This document shows positions 7,517 through 15,770 of a DNA stretch of 64,000 nt, one piece after another. Location: positions 1-64,000 of IMG/VR virus record IMGVR_UViG_3300047274_000210; one strand, 5' to 3'. Position 1 is the stretch's first letter; each line of letters begins with the position of its first letter. The translations under genes were made by a program, and so were the position numbers. Source of the DNA: a virus. The notes beneath the pieces are model-generated. The model did no database searches. It worked only from the letters and a program-made list of their open reading frames with translations, and was not told the DNA's origin.

Positions 7517-9053
7517 TTTGGGCCTCCTGTTCCAAAAATTCATGTTCGAGTTCATCTAACTTATCTTCATCCAATACTGGCATGGCAGATACTTGAGACA
7601 CTGACTTATCTAAAACGATTTCTTCTGATTCAAAATGCTTGTTAAAGGTGTTATTAGCATTGCCACCACGCAGACGCATGCCCATCATTTTGTTTAACAT
7701 AGGTTTAGCATCTTCGATCATCTGCATTGGAGTTTCGCTCTTGAATAACTCTTCCACAAAGTTATTAAAGTATAAGATGTTGCGAGGAACCCATTCGCTG
7801 TACTCATCGCTCTTATCCATGTCTTTGAGATTTTTCCACTGACGCCAGCTTGGACTGATCTTAGCAGACTCAATATCCATTAGATGATTGGCACGTTGAA
7901 CAGCGACGATATGACAATATGTATTATGCGCCATCATTAGAGCATAACCGAAACTATCCCAACTAGTTTTGCCTTCCTTGCCAATCTTGTTCAACATTCC
8001 TGGCTTGTACCAGCAGATATCTCCGATGGACAGTCTTCGACCAATTTCTGATTCGAATGGAAAGGGGACATTAAAAGCCTGGCTAAGGGCTTTGTTGTCT
8101 GGGGCCTTGTCCATGATGACTGACCAACGCTTGTTGGTGTGCTGTGCGTTGGTATAGACGAGACCGTGTGCTGTAGCAATGAAGGGTGATGCGCAGTCAA
8201 AAGAAATGGTAAAGTTTTCATTTACATGCTTCCTAATTTGTCTTTGGATTAGAGTTAGATAGCAGGCCCAGTCTAATTGTGCTGTGCCCAAGAAGTGCAT
8301 CCAGTTTCTATTATCTAAAAGTTTTTCATCACGCAAGATGATAAGCCTTTTTAGTGCGACTTCCATGTCACACATGTTCTTACCACCCATGGCCCAACCT
8401 TCTGTTGGAAGATGTTTCACTGCTTCGTACCATGCCTGTGCGGTTTCCCAGTCACTGCCTTGTAGCACGTTTAAGAATTTAGTCTGTCCTAAGCGATTAC
8501 GAATAAAGTAATCATTATTGTGTAGAGTTTTATCTAAGCAGTCTTGAAAGCTCTTTAGTCCAGTTTTAGGACTATGAATATGATCGCTGGCCCAAGTAGG
8601 AACGTCTAGCAACATCGACCAATCTGCGGTCAACTCTAACCAATTTAAAATATTATCTCTGACCTTGTTAGCAGCGGGGCCTTCGAAGTTGTGCCAATCA
8701 AATTTAAGAACACCTTTACCGATCTGATAACCACCTGAGTCGCCAACGATTACAGTATTAGCACGATCTCTATCTTGGATCATAGCATCTTGGATCATAG
8801 TTTTTTCTAGATCCAGTTGGGCATGACCTGCAGAGTATAGTCCGTATTTGTAAGTGAAATATCCTTGTTCGGGATTAAGAAAATTCATTCCCTCAATACC
8901 GCGATCAAAGCCCTGCGGAATCCTATCCTGTGGAACAAATTCGTCGAATCGTTGTTTACTGATATATGTGCTGAAAAAACAGCTGATAGCCGGAAGATAT
9001 ACTGCGTAATCTTTCTGTAATGGTGTTAAGTTAACTGGTGGTCTATTTGTCAT
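7509..9053 (-). CDS. TGT/DpdA-like 7-deazaguanine transglycosylase
   Basis: 514 residues, longer than bacterial TGT (about 375). VIVGDSGGYQIGKGV (about 100-114) matches the DSGGFQ substrate-binding Asp block and FTISFDCASPFIATAHG (about 284-300) the nucleophile-Asp block of the tRNA-guanine transglycosylase superfamily; FLNVLQGSDWETAQAWYE and GWAMGGKNM match the GIVQGG-type strands. The usual CxCxxC zinc site is not evident, although an AHNTYCHI segment aligns with the TGT helix that carries the zinc His. DpdA relatives exchange G in DNA for preQ0-derived bases. Together with folE and a QueD-like gene this suggests DNA or tRNA base exchange; which one cannot be decided here. Confidence 0.75.
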   Translation of the reverse strand: MTNRPPVNLTPLQKDYAVYLPAISCFFSTYISKQRFDEFVPQDRIPQGFDRGIEGMNFLNPEQGYFTYKYGLYSAGHAQLDLEKTMIQDAMIQDRDRANTVIVGDSGGYQIGKGVLKFDWHNFEGPAANKVRDNILNWLELTADWSMLLDVPTWASDHIHSPKTGLKSFQDCLDKTLHNNDYFIRNRLGQTKFLNVLQGSDWETAQAWYEAVKHLPTEGWAMGGKNMCDMEVALKRLIILRDEKLLDNRNWMHFLGTAQLDWACYLTLIQRQIRKHVNENFTISFDCASPFIATAHGLVYTNAQHTNKRWSVIMDKAPDNKALSQAFNVPFPFESEIGRRLSIGDICWYKPGMLNKIGKEGKTSWDSFGYALMMAHNTYCHIVAVQRANHLMDIESAKISPSWRQWKNLKDMDKSDEYSEWVPRNILYFNNFVEELFKSETPMQMIEDAKPMLNKMMGMRLRGGNANNTFNKHFESEEIVLDKSVSQVSAMPVLDEDKLDELEHEFLEQEAQNV

Positions 9054-9055
9054 TT

Positions 9056-9454
9056 TTATGGGCTCGCCTGTACTTCTGCCATTTCGCCGAAGTCTGAAGT
9101 ATCTCTGGCTAGTGTAGCAGTTATTTTAATTTGTTGTTTTGCTTTTTCTAAATTGTCTAATGCTATTTTAACAGCTTGATTATCTTTTGCCAATGATTCC
9201 CAAGCCAATTCTTCATCACGCTTCTTACGTGCCCAATCGAGTAAAGATTCTGCATCCGGTGTTAAACCTACCGTGGCATGGCTCATATTGAGCATGACCC
9301 AGTTGTTACCGTCGAATACTTCCATGTTCTGAGTAGAAGTATTAAATCGCATATTACCAACACCTTGTTGTCCTGAATAAGAATTTACATAGGTGCTGGC
9401 ATTACCATTAGATATTGTCATATAACGACCGGATTGTGTGATGCCTTTGATCAT
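9056..9454 (-). CDS. conserved hypothetical, probable virion-associated protein (132 aa)
   Basis: Opening MIKGITQSGRYMTISNGN and the phrase NTSTQNMEVFDGNNWVMLN recall fibre-type ornament domains, followed by a helical charged half (SLLDWARKKRDEELAWESL). This arrangement is frequent in aquatic T4-like phages. TAATG overlap with the clamp gene. Role unknown. Confidence 0.6.
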   Translation of the reverse strand: MIKGITQSGRYMTISNGNASTYVNSYSGQQGVGNMRFNTSTQNMEVFDGNNWVMLNMSHATVGLTPDAESLLDWARKKRDEELAWESLAKDNQAVKIALDNLEKAKQQIKITATLARDTSDFGEMAEVQASP

Positions 9455-10191
9455 TAGGCCGCCTGTGCTGGAATGATGTATTTGTAAACTGCAAGTCCGC
9501 TGTCTAGAGTGATCTGGATAGCACCTTCGTTGCTCAACGACATCTTGGTGTTATTAACATCCGCAACCTTGAGAATACTTAAGATTGGTAGAACAGGCCA
9601 TGTCCAGCCTCTGTCAAGTTTACCTGCTACACTCTGAGCGAAGATGAACTCTCCTGCATGAGTCGATGCATCACCAAAGATAAACTTTAGATTACCGCCT
9701 TCGGTTTTGGCTAAGAATGTTGGATGTTCGTTATGCGCACCTGCTTGGAAGTTAAAACGCTGTACTGCGGCAACAGTGGGTTCGATTTCAACATCCCATT
9801 TAACACCGCGGAATTTCACAGTCTTCATCTTTTCGTTGATGATTTCCTGATTCATAAAACGATAGTCGTTTTTGAAGTCACCATCTTTGTTTTCAAAGTG
9901 GATGCCGACCGGTATAGTTTCGCCGTTGCGCTCAGCAAACGTGATATTGATCTTAGCTTCTTCTTTGTATTCAGCACCGTCTACTAGATATTTTAATTTC
10001 TGTAGTTGCGGCATACCAAATGTACCGATCATGTCGGGATATGGATTAGCAGTTTCTGCCTCCATAATAACTGATCGATCGTCAGCCATTGAAAAGATCT
10101 GTGTCTTATCTTCTGAACCTGTGACTTTGACTGTGGTTAAGAAGCCTAGATTTTGTGTGTGGCTTACGATGTCTTGTAAAATGTCTTTCAT
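9454..10191 (-). CDS. 45: sliding clamp (T4 gp45-like)
   Basis: 245 residues, close to the 228 of T4 gp45. Trimeric processivity ring for the gp43 polymerase and, in T4, the mobile activator of late transcription. The sequence shows the two-domain clamp pattern with a KFIFGDASTHAGEFIF strand pair and a C-terminal VYKYIIPAQ strand. Its neighbour is the polymerase, and the clamp loader gp44 is at 30 kb. A host-type promoter lies directly upstream (10217-10245). The recognition rests on family pattern and context rather than on a catalytic motif. Confidence 0.88.
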   Translation of the reverse strand: MKDILQDIVSHTQNLGFLTTVKVTGSEDKTQIFSMADDRSVIMEAETANPYPDMIGTFGMPQLQKLKYLVDGAEYKEEAKINITFAERNGETIPVGIHFENKDGDFKNDYRFMNQEIINEKMKTVKFRGVKWDVEIEPTVAAVQRFNFQAGAHNEHPTFLAKTEGGNLKFIFGDASTHAGEFIFAQSVAGKLDRGWTWPVLPILSILKVADVNNTKMSLSNEGAIQITLDSGLAVYKYIIPAQAA

Positions 10192-10216
10192 TTAGAGAGT
10201 CTCCATGTATATTAAG

Positions 10217-10245
10217 ATTATATTTAGATCGTGAGTAAAAATCAA
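10217..10245 (-). promoter_or_regulatory. sigma70-type promoter for the clamp gene
   Basis: TTGATT (10240-10245), 17-nt spacer, TATAAT (10217-10222) on the minus strand, 26 nt before the clamp ATG at 10191. Fits the other five N17 promoters in this window. Confidence 0.65.
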
Positions 10246-10253
10246 CCTCGAAA

Positions 10254-12923
10254 TCACTCAAAATCAAACAATTTGCTAAAGTTATTATCGGACCTAGTAG
10301 AACCTATGTCCCATTCTAGTACACCTATTAGGTTTTCTAGTTTTTCATCGATGATGGTAGTTTCCATCTCTGCATGATCAAACGGCAGATCCTTGAACCA
10401 TTGAGGGAGTCGAAGCTCATCAACAGGATAAGCAACGGATGTATAGCCCATTGGATTGTCTTTGACCTTGCAGACAATGACTTTAGCGCCATCGACGATG
10501 TTCATCGAGTATTTGTCGTCCATCATACGCTTCAAGGTATTCCAGTTAAGGCTAGCACGTACATGTCCTGGCATGTTGGCTTTGCCTGCTTTCTTTTCTT
10601 TATTAGCGTATTCTGTAATATTATTGGCACGTTTGGGAGATCCTTTCTCCCAACCCGGTCTAGTCTTGAAGTCTGTTCGGAAGTCTGTGATATAGTTTAG
10701 CACATCTTCGCGATCTTCACCATTCAACACTCGAGTAAGCACATCAGACAAGAAGTCTTGAATGACTACAGGAGTATCTGATCGCTTAAGGTCCAGGCCC
10801 ATGGCCTTGATCTTTCCGGTTTTACCATCAAGATCCTGTCGTTTACCTTCTTTGTCAAAGTATAGAACAGCATATCGTTTCTTGGTAATGAATAAACCTT
10901 TTGATGCGACAATTTCACGACCGGCCTTGATAACTTCGCCGCGTGTTTTAGGAACGTGGAAAGCATCTTGCATGAATTTAGGAAATGTTGAATTAACTTC
11001 TTCTCCGATGGTATCATATAGTTCGATGATATTGTCTTTACTCCACGGAATAAGACCTTTATCAATGTCTTTCTTTAGAGTATTATAGGCGCTGAAATAA
11101 CAACTGTCTGTATCACCGTAGATAATGGCCTTGCCTATATGATTGTACTCACCGGTAATGATTTCATTTACTTTACTGGCCATGTGACGAGCAATAGCAC
11201 GACCAGTAAGTGTAGTCGACTGTCCGATTCTATTATCAAAGAAACGGCAACCGGGATTAAGAATAGCACCGTACAGTGAGTTGAGATTAATCTTTTTAAC
11301 TAACTGTCGCTTATCCCAATATTCTTCTTCGATTTTATTTCCTGCCGTAATTGATTCTTTGAGCTTTTTCTGCATGTCCTTGCGTTCAGCATACCAACGT
11401 TTTAGTAGGCCGGGAATGATACCTTCTTTTTCGTAGGTAAAGATCGTACCGTTAGCTGATAACATCCAAGGTTGATTGCTGTCAAAGATTAAATCATAAA
11501 TCTGTGCTGCACTTAAGGTATCATTATTACCATCTTCCCAGTCTATGGTAATTTCTCTACCCACTTCTTTTGACATCACAGACGTATATTCAATACTACC
11601 AAACATACCTTCCCATGCCGCTGCAAAGCTCTTGCCTTTGCCCATTTCGGCGGCAATATAATCCTTGGTACCATCTTGACGCAGTTGTCCTACGATAGTT
11701 TCCGGCCCCATATTTAGGGCACGAATAGCAGAAGGATAAAGAGAATTAATATCGAGAGAACCAATCCATTCATGGATACCTTTCTTGGGATACGCAACAT
11801 AAGCACCTGCGGCCTGTGTATCGCCGTGTTCTTCCATTTTGCGACGATTAGGAACGATCATTCCCCGCTTGTGTGCTTCATTAATAATGGCCTGTTCAGT
11901 AACAGCTACAGCACCCATGGTAGTCTGTAGTAGAACTGTACATTCGTGGGCTAGTGTATTGGCTAGATCTAAGAATTTTAGTTTCTTATCTAGCTTATCT
12001 AACAGCGCACAGTCTTGACGATTGTACTCAATAAACTTGCGGAAGTCGTTGTTATAAAGTTGATCCAGTGTACCTTCGTAGACAGTCTTACTTTCACCGA
12101 CTTCCATTTCTCCGATAGCGTCTAATCGATATGTATGGCGTTCTTCATAGGTATACTTTCTATAAAGTTCGAGACTGTCCAGGTGTACTCGTCCGATGAG
12201 ATCGTAGGTAACGGCAGTTTTTCCAAACTTTTCATATTCACGCTTCTTAGGAAATTGATTCCAAAGACAGAATCTACGTGTATCTTCTTTTGACAGAACT
12301 TTAGTTACACGGTTGACAGTATAGGGGATATCAAAACCTTCCGAGTTCCAACCACTAAGCACGTCTGCATCTTGGATAAGATCTAAGAAAGTGTCTAACA
12401 TGTCTGCTTCGTTATCGAACAGCATGGTATTAGGGAATTCTTCTACAGCCTTCTTGGCCTCAGCCATGGATAATGTTTTCGGAGGAATAGCAAGACAGAC
12501 CAATGTGTTCATCCATTGCAGATGCACAGCGATGGCAGTGATTGGCATAAATGCATCGTCTGGCGATGCATATCCTCGTTCGGGATCAAAGTCTACTTCA
12601 ATATCGAAAAATGCTACATTTAGCTTTGGAGCATCTTGATTAAGGTAGTGATCTTCGAGACATCGATAAATGGGGTTAATATCGGATTCATAAAGAGTTT
12701 TATTTGAGTGGATCGCTAGCTCTTTACGAAGTTCTTTGATGTTCTTACAGATTACACGAGTTAGAGGATCTCCATAGATCGATTGGAATTTACCTCTAGG
12801 ATCTCTGTAGTAAAACAGGTGTTTGGCAGGGTAATCTTTGAAATGCCTTTGCCCTTTGCCATCGCGTTCAACGACATGAATCATGTCCTCGTCGCGATTG
12901 TAGAATGCGTCAACGTAGCTCAA
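10254..12923 (-). CDS. 43: family B DNA polymerase (T4 gp43-like), TTG start
   Basis: 889 residues. Exonuclease motifs: DIE at about 107-109, NSEGFD at 193-198, YNRQD at 300-304. Polymerase motifs: DINSLYPS (391-398), KKINLNSLYG (543-552) and YGDTDS (602-607), then KKRYA at 681-685. All catalytic carboxylates are present, so the enzyme should polymerise and proofread. The start is a TTG at 12923 preceded by CGGAGAAAAAA. A 5-bp hairpin sits 3 nt upstream of that ribosome binding site (see the operator entry) and a TATAAATA late element at 12999. No intein or intron interrupts the gene. Confidence 0.97.
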   Translation of the reverse strand: MSYVDAFYNRDEDMIHVVERDGKGQRHFKDYPAKHLFYYRDPRGKFQSIYGDPLTRVICKNIKELRKELAIHSNKTLYESDINPIYRCLEDHYLNQDAPKLNVAFFDIEVDFDPERGYASPDDAFMPITAIAVHLQWMNTLVCLAIPPKTLSMAEAKKAVEEFPNTMLFDNEADMLDTFLDLIQDADVLSGWNSEGFDIPYTVNRVTKVLSKEDTRRFCLWNQFPKKREYEKFGKTAVTYDLIGRVHLDSLELYRKYTYEERHTYRLDAIGEMEVGESKTVYEGTLDQLYNNDFRKFIEYNRQDCALLDKLDKKLKFLDLANTLAHECTVLLQTTMGAVAVTEQAIINEAHKRGMIVPNRRKMEEHGDTQAAGAYVAYPKKGIHEWIGSLDINSLYPSAIRALNMGPETIVGQLRQDGTKDYIAAEMGKGKSFAAAWEGMFGSIEYTSVMSKEVGREITIDWEDGNNDTLSAAQIYDLIFDSNQPWMLSANGTIFTYEKEGIIPGLLKRWYAERKDMQKKLKESITAGNKIEEEYWDKRQLVKKINLNSLYGAILNPGCRFFDNRIGQSTTLTGRAIARHMASKVNEIITGEYNHIGKAIIYGDTDSCYFSAYNTLKKDIDKGLIPWSKDNIIELYDTIGEEVNSTFPKFMQDAFHVPKTRGEVIKAGREIVASKGLFITKKRYAVLYFDKEGKRQDLDGKTGKIKAMGLDLKRSDTPVVIQDFLSDVLTRVLNGEDREDVLNYITDFRTDFKTRPGWEKGSPKRANNITEYANKEKKAGKANMPGHVRASLNWNTLKRMMDDKYSMNIVDGAKVIVCKVKDNPMGYTSVAYPVDELRLPQWFKDLPFDHAEMETTIIDEKLENLIGVLEWDIGSTRSDNNFSKLFDFE

Positions 12924-12936
12924 TTTTTTCTCCGTA

Positions 12937-12954
12937 TGCGATTTTCGGCTCGCA
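12937..12954 (-). promoter_or_regulatory. candidate gp43 translational operator hairpin
   Basis: Minus strand TGCGA, loop GCCGAAAA, TCGCA: 5-bp stem with an 8-nt loop, ending 3 nt before the GGAGA ribosome binding site of the polymerase gene. T4 gp43 represses its own translation through a hairpin of the same stem and loop size at the same place; the loop sequence here differs. Confidence 0.5.
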
Positions 12955-12998
12955 AATACCTATCATGCGGATTATGGCCTCGCCTACCTTCACAGCTT

Positions 12999-13006
12999 TA
13001 TTTATA
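12999..13006 (-). promoter_or_regulatory. late-type promoter element TATAAATA
   Basis: Perfect T4 late consensus on the minus strand, overlapping the stop of the 13002-13289 gene and 76 nt upstream of the polymerase start. The resulting leader would include the candidate operator hairpin. Confidence 0.55.
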
Positions 13007-13289
13007 GCATCCGTATCAGGCCGATGGTATCTATGGTAGTTAATAACACATAGTTAGCCAACATGCCAAACGATTTCCTAGTATAAGCAGCCCAACCGTA
13101 CATAGCGCAACCGAGTATCCAAATAGGATAAAGTACAAGAAGTGGCGGTGTTGGTACAGTAACAGCCATCGTGATTGAACAGCCGATTGAAATCGCCCAG
13201 GCAATAACTTCAACCACAAATCTAAACGGATTGGAATTCCAGTCATCTCGGATCCATTCTAATGTGGGACGAAATAAGTCATTAATCAT
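13002..13289 (-). CDS. membrane protein with three to four predicted TM segments (95 aa)
   Basis: Soluble start (NDLFRPTLEWIRDDWNSNPF) then hydrophobic segments at roughly 25-45, 47-67 and 74-93 (FVVEVIAWAISIGCSITMAV; LLVLYPIWILGCAMYGWAAY; ANYVLLTTIDTIGLI). Looks like a small conserved inner-membrane protein of aquatic bacteria and phages. The ATG directly abuts the preceding TAA. Transport or membrane-remodelling role unknown. Confidence 0.65.
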   Translation of the reverse strand: MINDLFRPTLEWIRDDWNSNPFRFVVEVIAWAISIGCSITMAVTVPTPPLLVLYPIWILGCAMYGWAAYTRKSFGMLANYVLLTTIDTIGLIRML

Positions 13290-13556
13290 TTAATCCTTCT
13301 CTGGCAAGTGTTTAGTTACGCCGAGAATCATCTCAATCTCGTCCCATTCTTCTTCATGAGATTTCCAATTGTCTTTATGGGCGATTTTAATTGCCTTGTT
13401 AATAATGCTGGGTTTAACTTGTAGTTCTTCTGCGACCGCTTTGACAGTTTCTTTGAGACCTTCTTGCAGATCTTCAATTTCACGAAGTACATTTCCGCCT
13501 TCGTTAATCAATCTTTCGAGTTTAGCCTTTTCTTCGGGACCATACATTTTAGCCAT
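13290..13556 (-). CDS. DsbA-like dsDNA-binding late-transcription factor (tentative)
   Basis: 88 residues, all-helical and highly charged: EKAKLERLINEGGNVLREIEDL..ELQVKPSIINKAIKIAHKDNW. The length, the 'V-KPS-x-x-NKAIK-x-A-K' middle and the place beside the replication genes match the small DsbA-type proteins annotated in T4-like phages (T4 DsbA stimulates late transcription by binding DNA at late promoters). Strong AAGGAGATATTTT before the ATG and its own sigma70-type promoter. Function is inferred from weak family resemblance. Confidence 0.5.
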   Translation of the reverse strand: MAKMYGPEEKAKLERLINEGGNVLREIEDLQEGLKETVKAVAEELQVKPSIINKAIKIAHKDNWKSHEEEWDEIEMILGVTKHLPEKD

Positions 13557-13577
13557 AAAATATCTCCTTATAGAGCT

Positions 13578-13606
13578 ATTATATAGTCATAAAAAAAGCC
13601 AGTCAA
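13578..13606 (-). promoter_or_regulatory. sigma70-type promoter overlapping a terminator
   Basis: TTGACT (13601-13606), 17-nt spacer, TATAAT (13578-13583) on the minus strand, driving the 13290-13556 gene. The -35 box lies in the loop/arm of the terminator hairpin at 13595-13621. Confidence 0.7.
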
Positions 13607-13621
13607 TAGTAGACTGGCTTT
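13595..13621 (-). terminator. intrinsic terminator after the 13640-14506 gene
   Basis: Inverted repeat AAAGCCAGTC / GACTGGCTTT with a 7-nt loop; on the minus strand it is followed by a seven-T run, 19 nt after the stop of the internal-protein gene. On the plus strand the T run is shorter. Confidence 0.8.
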
Positions 13622-13639
13622 TGTTTACCGAAAACTATT

Positions 13640-14506
13640 TTAGTTTTGTTGTTCGCTTAGTACGTCATACATTTCAAATCTGCCGCCCATACGCTCGTAT
13701 ACCATACCTGCATAGACTTCAGCTTTCATGCCTTCGCCTAGTTTGGTCTTAGCTACACGCTCGGCCCAGGCAAACAATTCTTTGTCTAGGGGATCGATCT
13801 GTTGTTGACCGCCGCTTTCGACAACTAATTTCATCATGTCTTTGAAAGACATCGGTTGTTCGACTGATTCTGCAACAACTTTCTTAGATGTTTTAACAGA
13901 CTCGTTTTTCTTACCAAAGTACTTGGCCTGTTTAGCACTCATACCCTTTTTACCATCTTTCTTGTCGTCGGCTTTAGAAGCAGACTTCATTGGTTCTTTC
14001 TTGTCACCGTCTTTGTCTAGATCGAGAAAATCTGGCTTGGCGGCTTCGTCCATCTTCTTTTTCTTAGATTCTTTTTTCTTTTCTTCTTTCTCAGCCTTTT
14101 TAGCTTCGACCATCTTCATGAACTTTGATTTAAACAATTCTGGATCAATAGACTCTTTCTTAGCTTTCTTTTTAGCTTTCGGCTCGTCGTCATCATCGTC
14201 GTCCTTGTCTTTGCCATAGGAACGCTCGTGTTTAATACCGGTAGCAGTCTTGGTCATTGTACCGTGTTGTGTCTTGACTTTGTCGCCAACTTTTTTAAGA
14301 TCTTCCTGACCCTCGTCGACCTTTTCTTCTTTTTTCTCATCCTTCTTCATCTTTTTAGCTTCTTCTAAAATAGATGAAGTTCCGGCTAGCACACGTAGCT
14401 GTGCATCTTCGTTTAATTGCACAGATTTAGGCAGCTCTGGAGCAGCGACGGTTTTGATCTTGTCATCCATTTCGCTGATTTTGGTAATTAATGATTTAAA
14501 GTCCAT
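13640..14506 (-). CDS. Lys/Asp/Glu-rich prohead-core or internal head protein (288 aa)
   Basis: Begins MDFKSLITKISEMDDKI; the rest is low complexity (DKDDDDDDEPKAKKKAKK and long KKE runs) with blocks DFLDLDKDGDKKEP and SAKQAKYFGKK seen in virion proteins of T4-like aquatic phages. The C-terminus (DPLDKELFAWAERVAKTKLGEG) is a folded helix. The extreme charge fits a scaffold or DNA-packing internal protein. Late element GATAAATA lies 35 nt upstream; AAGGA precedes the ATG; an intrinsic terminator follows. Assigned by composition and neighbourhood. Confidence 0.65.
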   Translation of the reverse strand: MDFKSLITKISEMDDKIKTVAAPELPKSVQLNEDAQLRVLAGTSSILEEAKKMKKDEKKEEKVDEGQEDLKKVGDKVKTQHGTMTKTATGIKHERSYGKDKDDDDDDEPKAKKKAKKESIDPELFKSKFMKMVEAKKAEKEEKKKESKKKKMDEAAKPDFLDLDKDGDKKEPMKSASKADDKKDGKKGMSAKQAKYFGKKNESVKTSKKVVAESVEQPMSFKDMMKLVVESGGQQQIDPLDKELFAWAERVAKTKLGEGMKAEVYAGMVYERMGGRFEMYDVLSEQQN

Positions 14507-14541
14507 GTTAAAAAAATCCTTGATTTTAAAGAGTCATACTG

Positions 14542-14549
14542 TATTTATC
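14542..14549 (-). promoter_or_regulatory. late-type promoter element GATAAATA
   Basis: Minus strand, 35 nt before the ATG at 14506, overlapping the stop codon of the 14545-14733 gene. Confidence 0.6.
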
Positions 14550-14733
14550 TTTTGATTAAAGAACCGCCTGTTAGCAGATTAACACCTGGTATGTCTAAGG
14601 CATTGGGGGCAGTTCCGTTCTTTTTCTTTTTAGGCTGTTTTCCTGGCTTATTGGGGTAAACAACACCTACAGATACATTGCCCGCCGAAGTAGCACCCGC
14701 TGTAGCTGTTTCTAATAAGTCTCGTATTTTCAT
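14545..14733 (-). CDS. small internal-head-type protein (62 aa)
   Basis: MKIRDLLETATAGATSAGN at the N-terminus, a Lys/Pro-rich centre (NKPGKQPKKKKN) and a C-terminus ending GGSLIKR. The first ten residues resemble the capsid targeting peptides of T4 internal proteins. There is no ribosome binding site: GGTAAATA-N5-ATG immediately precedes, so the mRNA may be leaderless. Confidence 0.65.
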   Translation of the reverse strand: MKIRDLLETATAGATSAGNVSVGVVYPNKPGKQPKKKKNGTAPNALDIPGVNLLTGGSLIKR

Positions 14734-14737
14734 AGTA

Positions 14738-14745
14738 TTATTTAC
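14738..14745 (-). promoter_or_regulatory. late-element variant GGTAAATA 5 nt before ATG
   Basis: Minus strand GGTAAATA, then ATACT, then the ATG of the 14545-14733 gene at 14733. It overlaps the stop codon of the preceding gene. One of five starts with a 4-5 nt spacing between element and start codon. Confidence 0.5.
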
Positions 14746-15244
14746 CGCGGCCGCTTTTCATGTTAGCACACCAATGATACATTTTAGCCTTTTCTCCGCT
14801 GGCGTTTTTAGCACGTTTACGCAAATCAGTTACAGATCCAGAACAACTCGCACCTGCACGTTTCACACGTCCGGGCCTGCTTTTGCCTTTTACTCGACCA
14901 TCTGCAAAGTTTTCTTCGACTTCAAACTCCTTGCCTACTAATTTAACGCCTACTGTATCTTGTATTAACTTCCAAGCCAGTCCTTTTTTACCTTTGCTCA
15001 ACAGCTCTTTAAAAAGTTCTTTTTTCTTATCATCGGCTATTTGAAAGAATTTCATTACTTCCATAGCACCTATGTTACCTGGATAAGATGCTTCTCCCCC
15101 GGCGGCATCGCCCCCGATGCCTCCCCCATCTCCGCTATAACCCACGGCATAACCGTATCCGCCGTAGGGGCCTGGTCCGTAAGCAGCCCAACGTGGCTTT
15201 CTTTTCTTACGCTTCTTTTCTACGATAAATTCGTGTGCTCTCAT
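14738..15244 (-). CDS. basic internal-head-type protein with Cys/His/Trp C-terminal domain (168 aa)
   Basis: N-terminus [19 protein letters not shown] looks like a T4-type capsid targeting peptide, then a Gly/Tyr-rich spacer, a helical part and a strongly basic C-terminus ([33 protein letters not shown]). That C-terminal block recurs in virion proteins of aquatic T4-like phages, and its basic nature suggests DNA binding inside the head. ATGA overlap with the erpA stop upstream. Confidence 0.7.
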   Translation of the reverse strand: MRAHEFIVEKKRKKRKPRWAAYGPGPYGGYGYAVGYSGDGGGIGGDAAGGEASYPGNIGAMEVMKFFQIADDKKKELFKELLSKGKKGLAWKLIQDTVGVKLVGKEFEVEENFADGRVKGKSRPGRVKRAGASCSGSVTDLRKRAKNASGEKAKMYHWCANMKSGRGK

Positions 15245-15564
15245 ACTGAAAAACTACTTCCGCAGCCACAGGTTGTAACAGCATTGGGATTTCTAATAAC
15301 GAACTGACTTCCTTGCAGATCCTCAACATAATCTATTTCTGCACCAGTCATGTACTGCATGCTCATAGCATCGATTAAAATTTTCCATCTACCTACAAGG
15401 ATTTCAAAATCGTCGTCGTTTTGTTCATCGTCAAAGGTGAAGCCGTATTGAAATCCTGAGCATCCACCACCCTGGACAAAAGTTCTAAGTTTTAAATTAG
15501 GATTATTTTCTTCGTCTAAGATATCTTGTATCTTGACTTTTGCTGACGGGCTTATCTCAACCAT
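15241..15564 (-). CDS. erpA: A-type Fe-S carrier, ErpA-like
   Basis: 107 residues, the family length. [20 protein letters not shown] (about 22-41) and [11 protein letters not shown] at the C-terminus carry the three cluster-binding Cys (one plus Cys-x-Cys). The tract [16 protein letters not shown] is nearly the E. coli ErpA signature, so ErpA is favoured over IscA. ErpA passes [2Fe-2S]/[4Fe-4S] clusters to apoproteins. It sits in the middle of the internal-head-protein cassette, overlapping both neighbours, rather than next to the iscA/iscU genes at 50.5 kb. Confidence 0.93.
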   Translation of the reverse strand: MVEISPSAKVKIQDILDEENNPNLKLRTFVQGGGCSGFQYGFTFDDEQNDDDFEILVGRWKILIDAMSMQYMTGAEIDYVEDLQGSQFVIRNPNAVTTCGCGSSFSV

Positions 15565-15770
15565 TTAGTATCTCCTACAGGTCGTTCTCCGGTTAGGTAC
15601 GGTAAACTAAACCACAGTTGGAACCATTCAGGGGTTCCGGGTCTGATATTGTGCTTACGCATAAGTTCACCTTTTTCGTTACCAGTGATACTTATATTGC
15701 TACCACCGTAAGGTTGATAGCCTTTGAACTCTGTAATTCCTGCAAGACGTTTTAATTCACTTAGTTCCAT
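15552..15770 (-). CDS. conserved hypothetical protein of the head cassette (72 aa)
   Basis: [21 protein letters not shown], then [18 protein letters not shown] and a conserved [20 protein letters not shown] block. The N-terminal helix followed by an I-x-E-like site is similar to the cleavable leaders of its neighbours. Conserved next to virion genes in related phages; role unknown. Overlaps the erpA start by 13 nt. Confidence 0.6.
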   Translation of the reverse strand: MELSELKRLAGITEFKGYQPYGGSNISITGNEKGELMRKHNIRPGTPEWFQLWFSLPYLTGERPVGDTKWLR

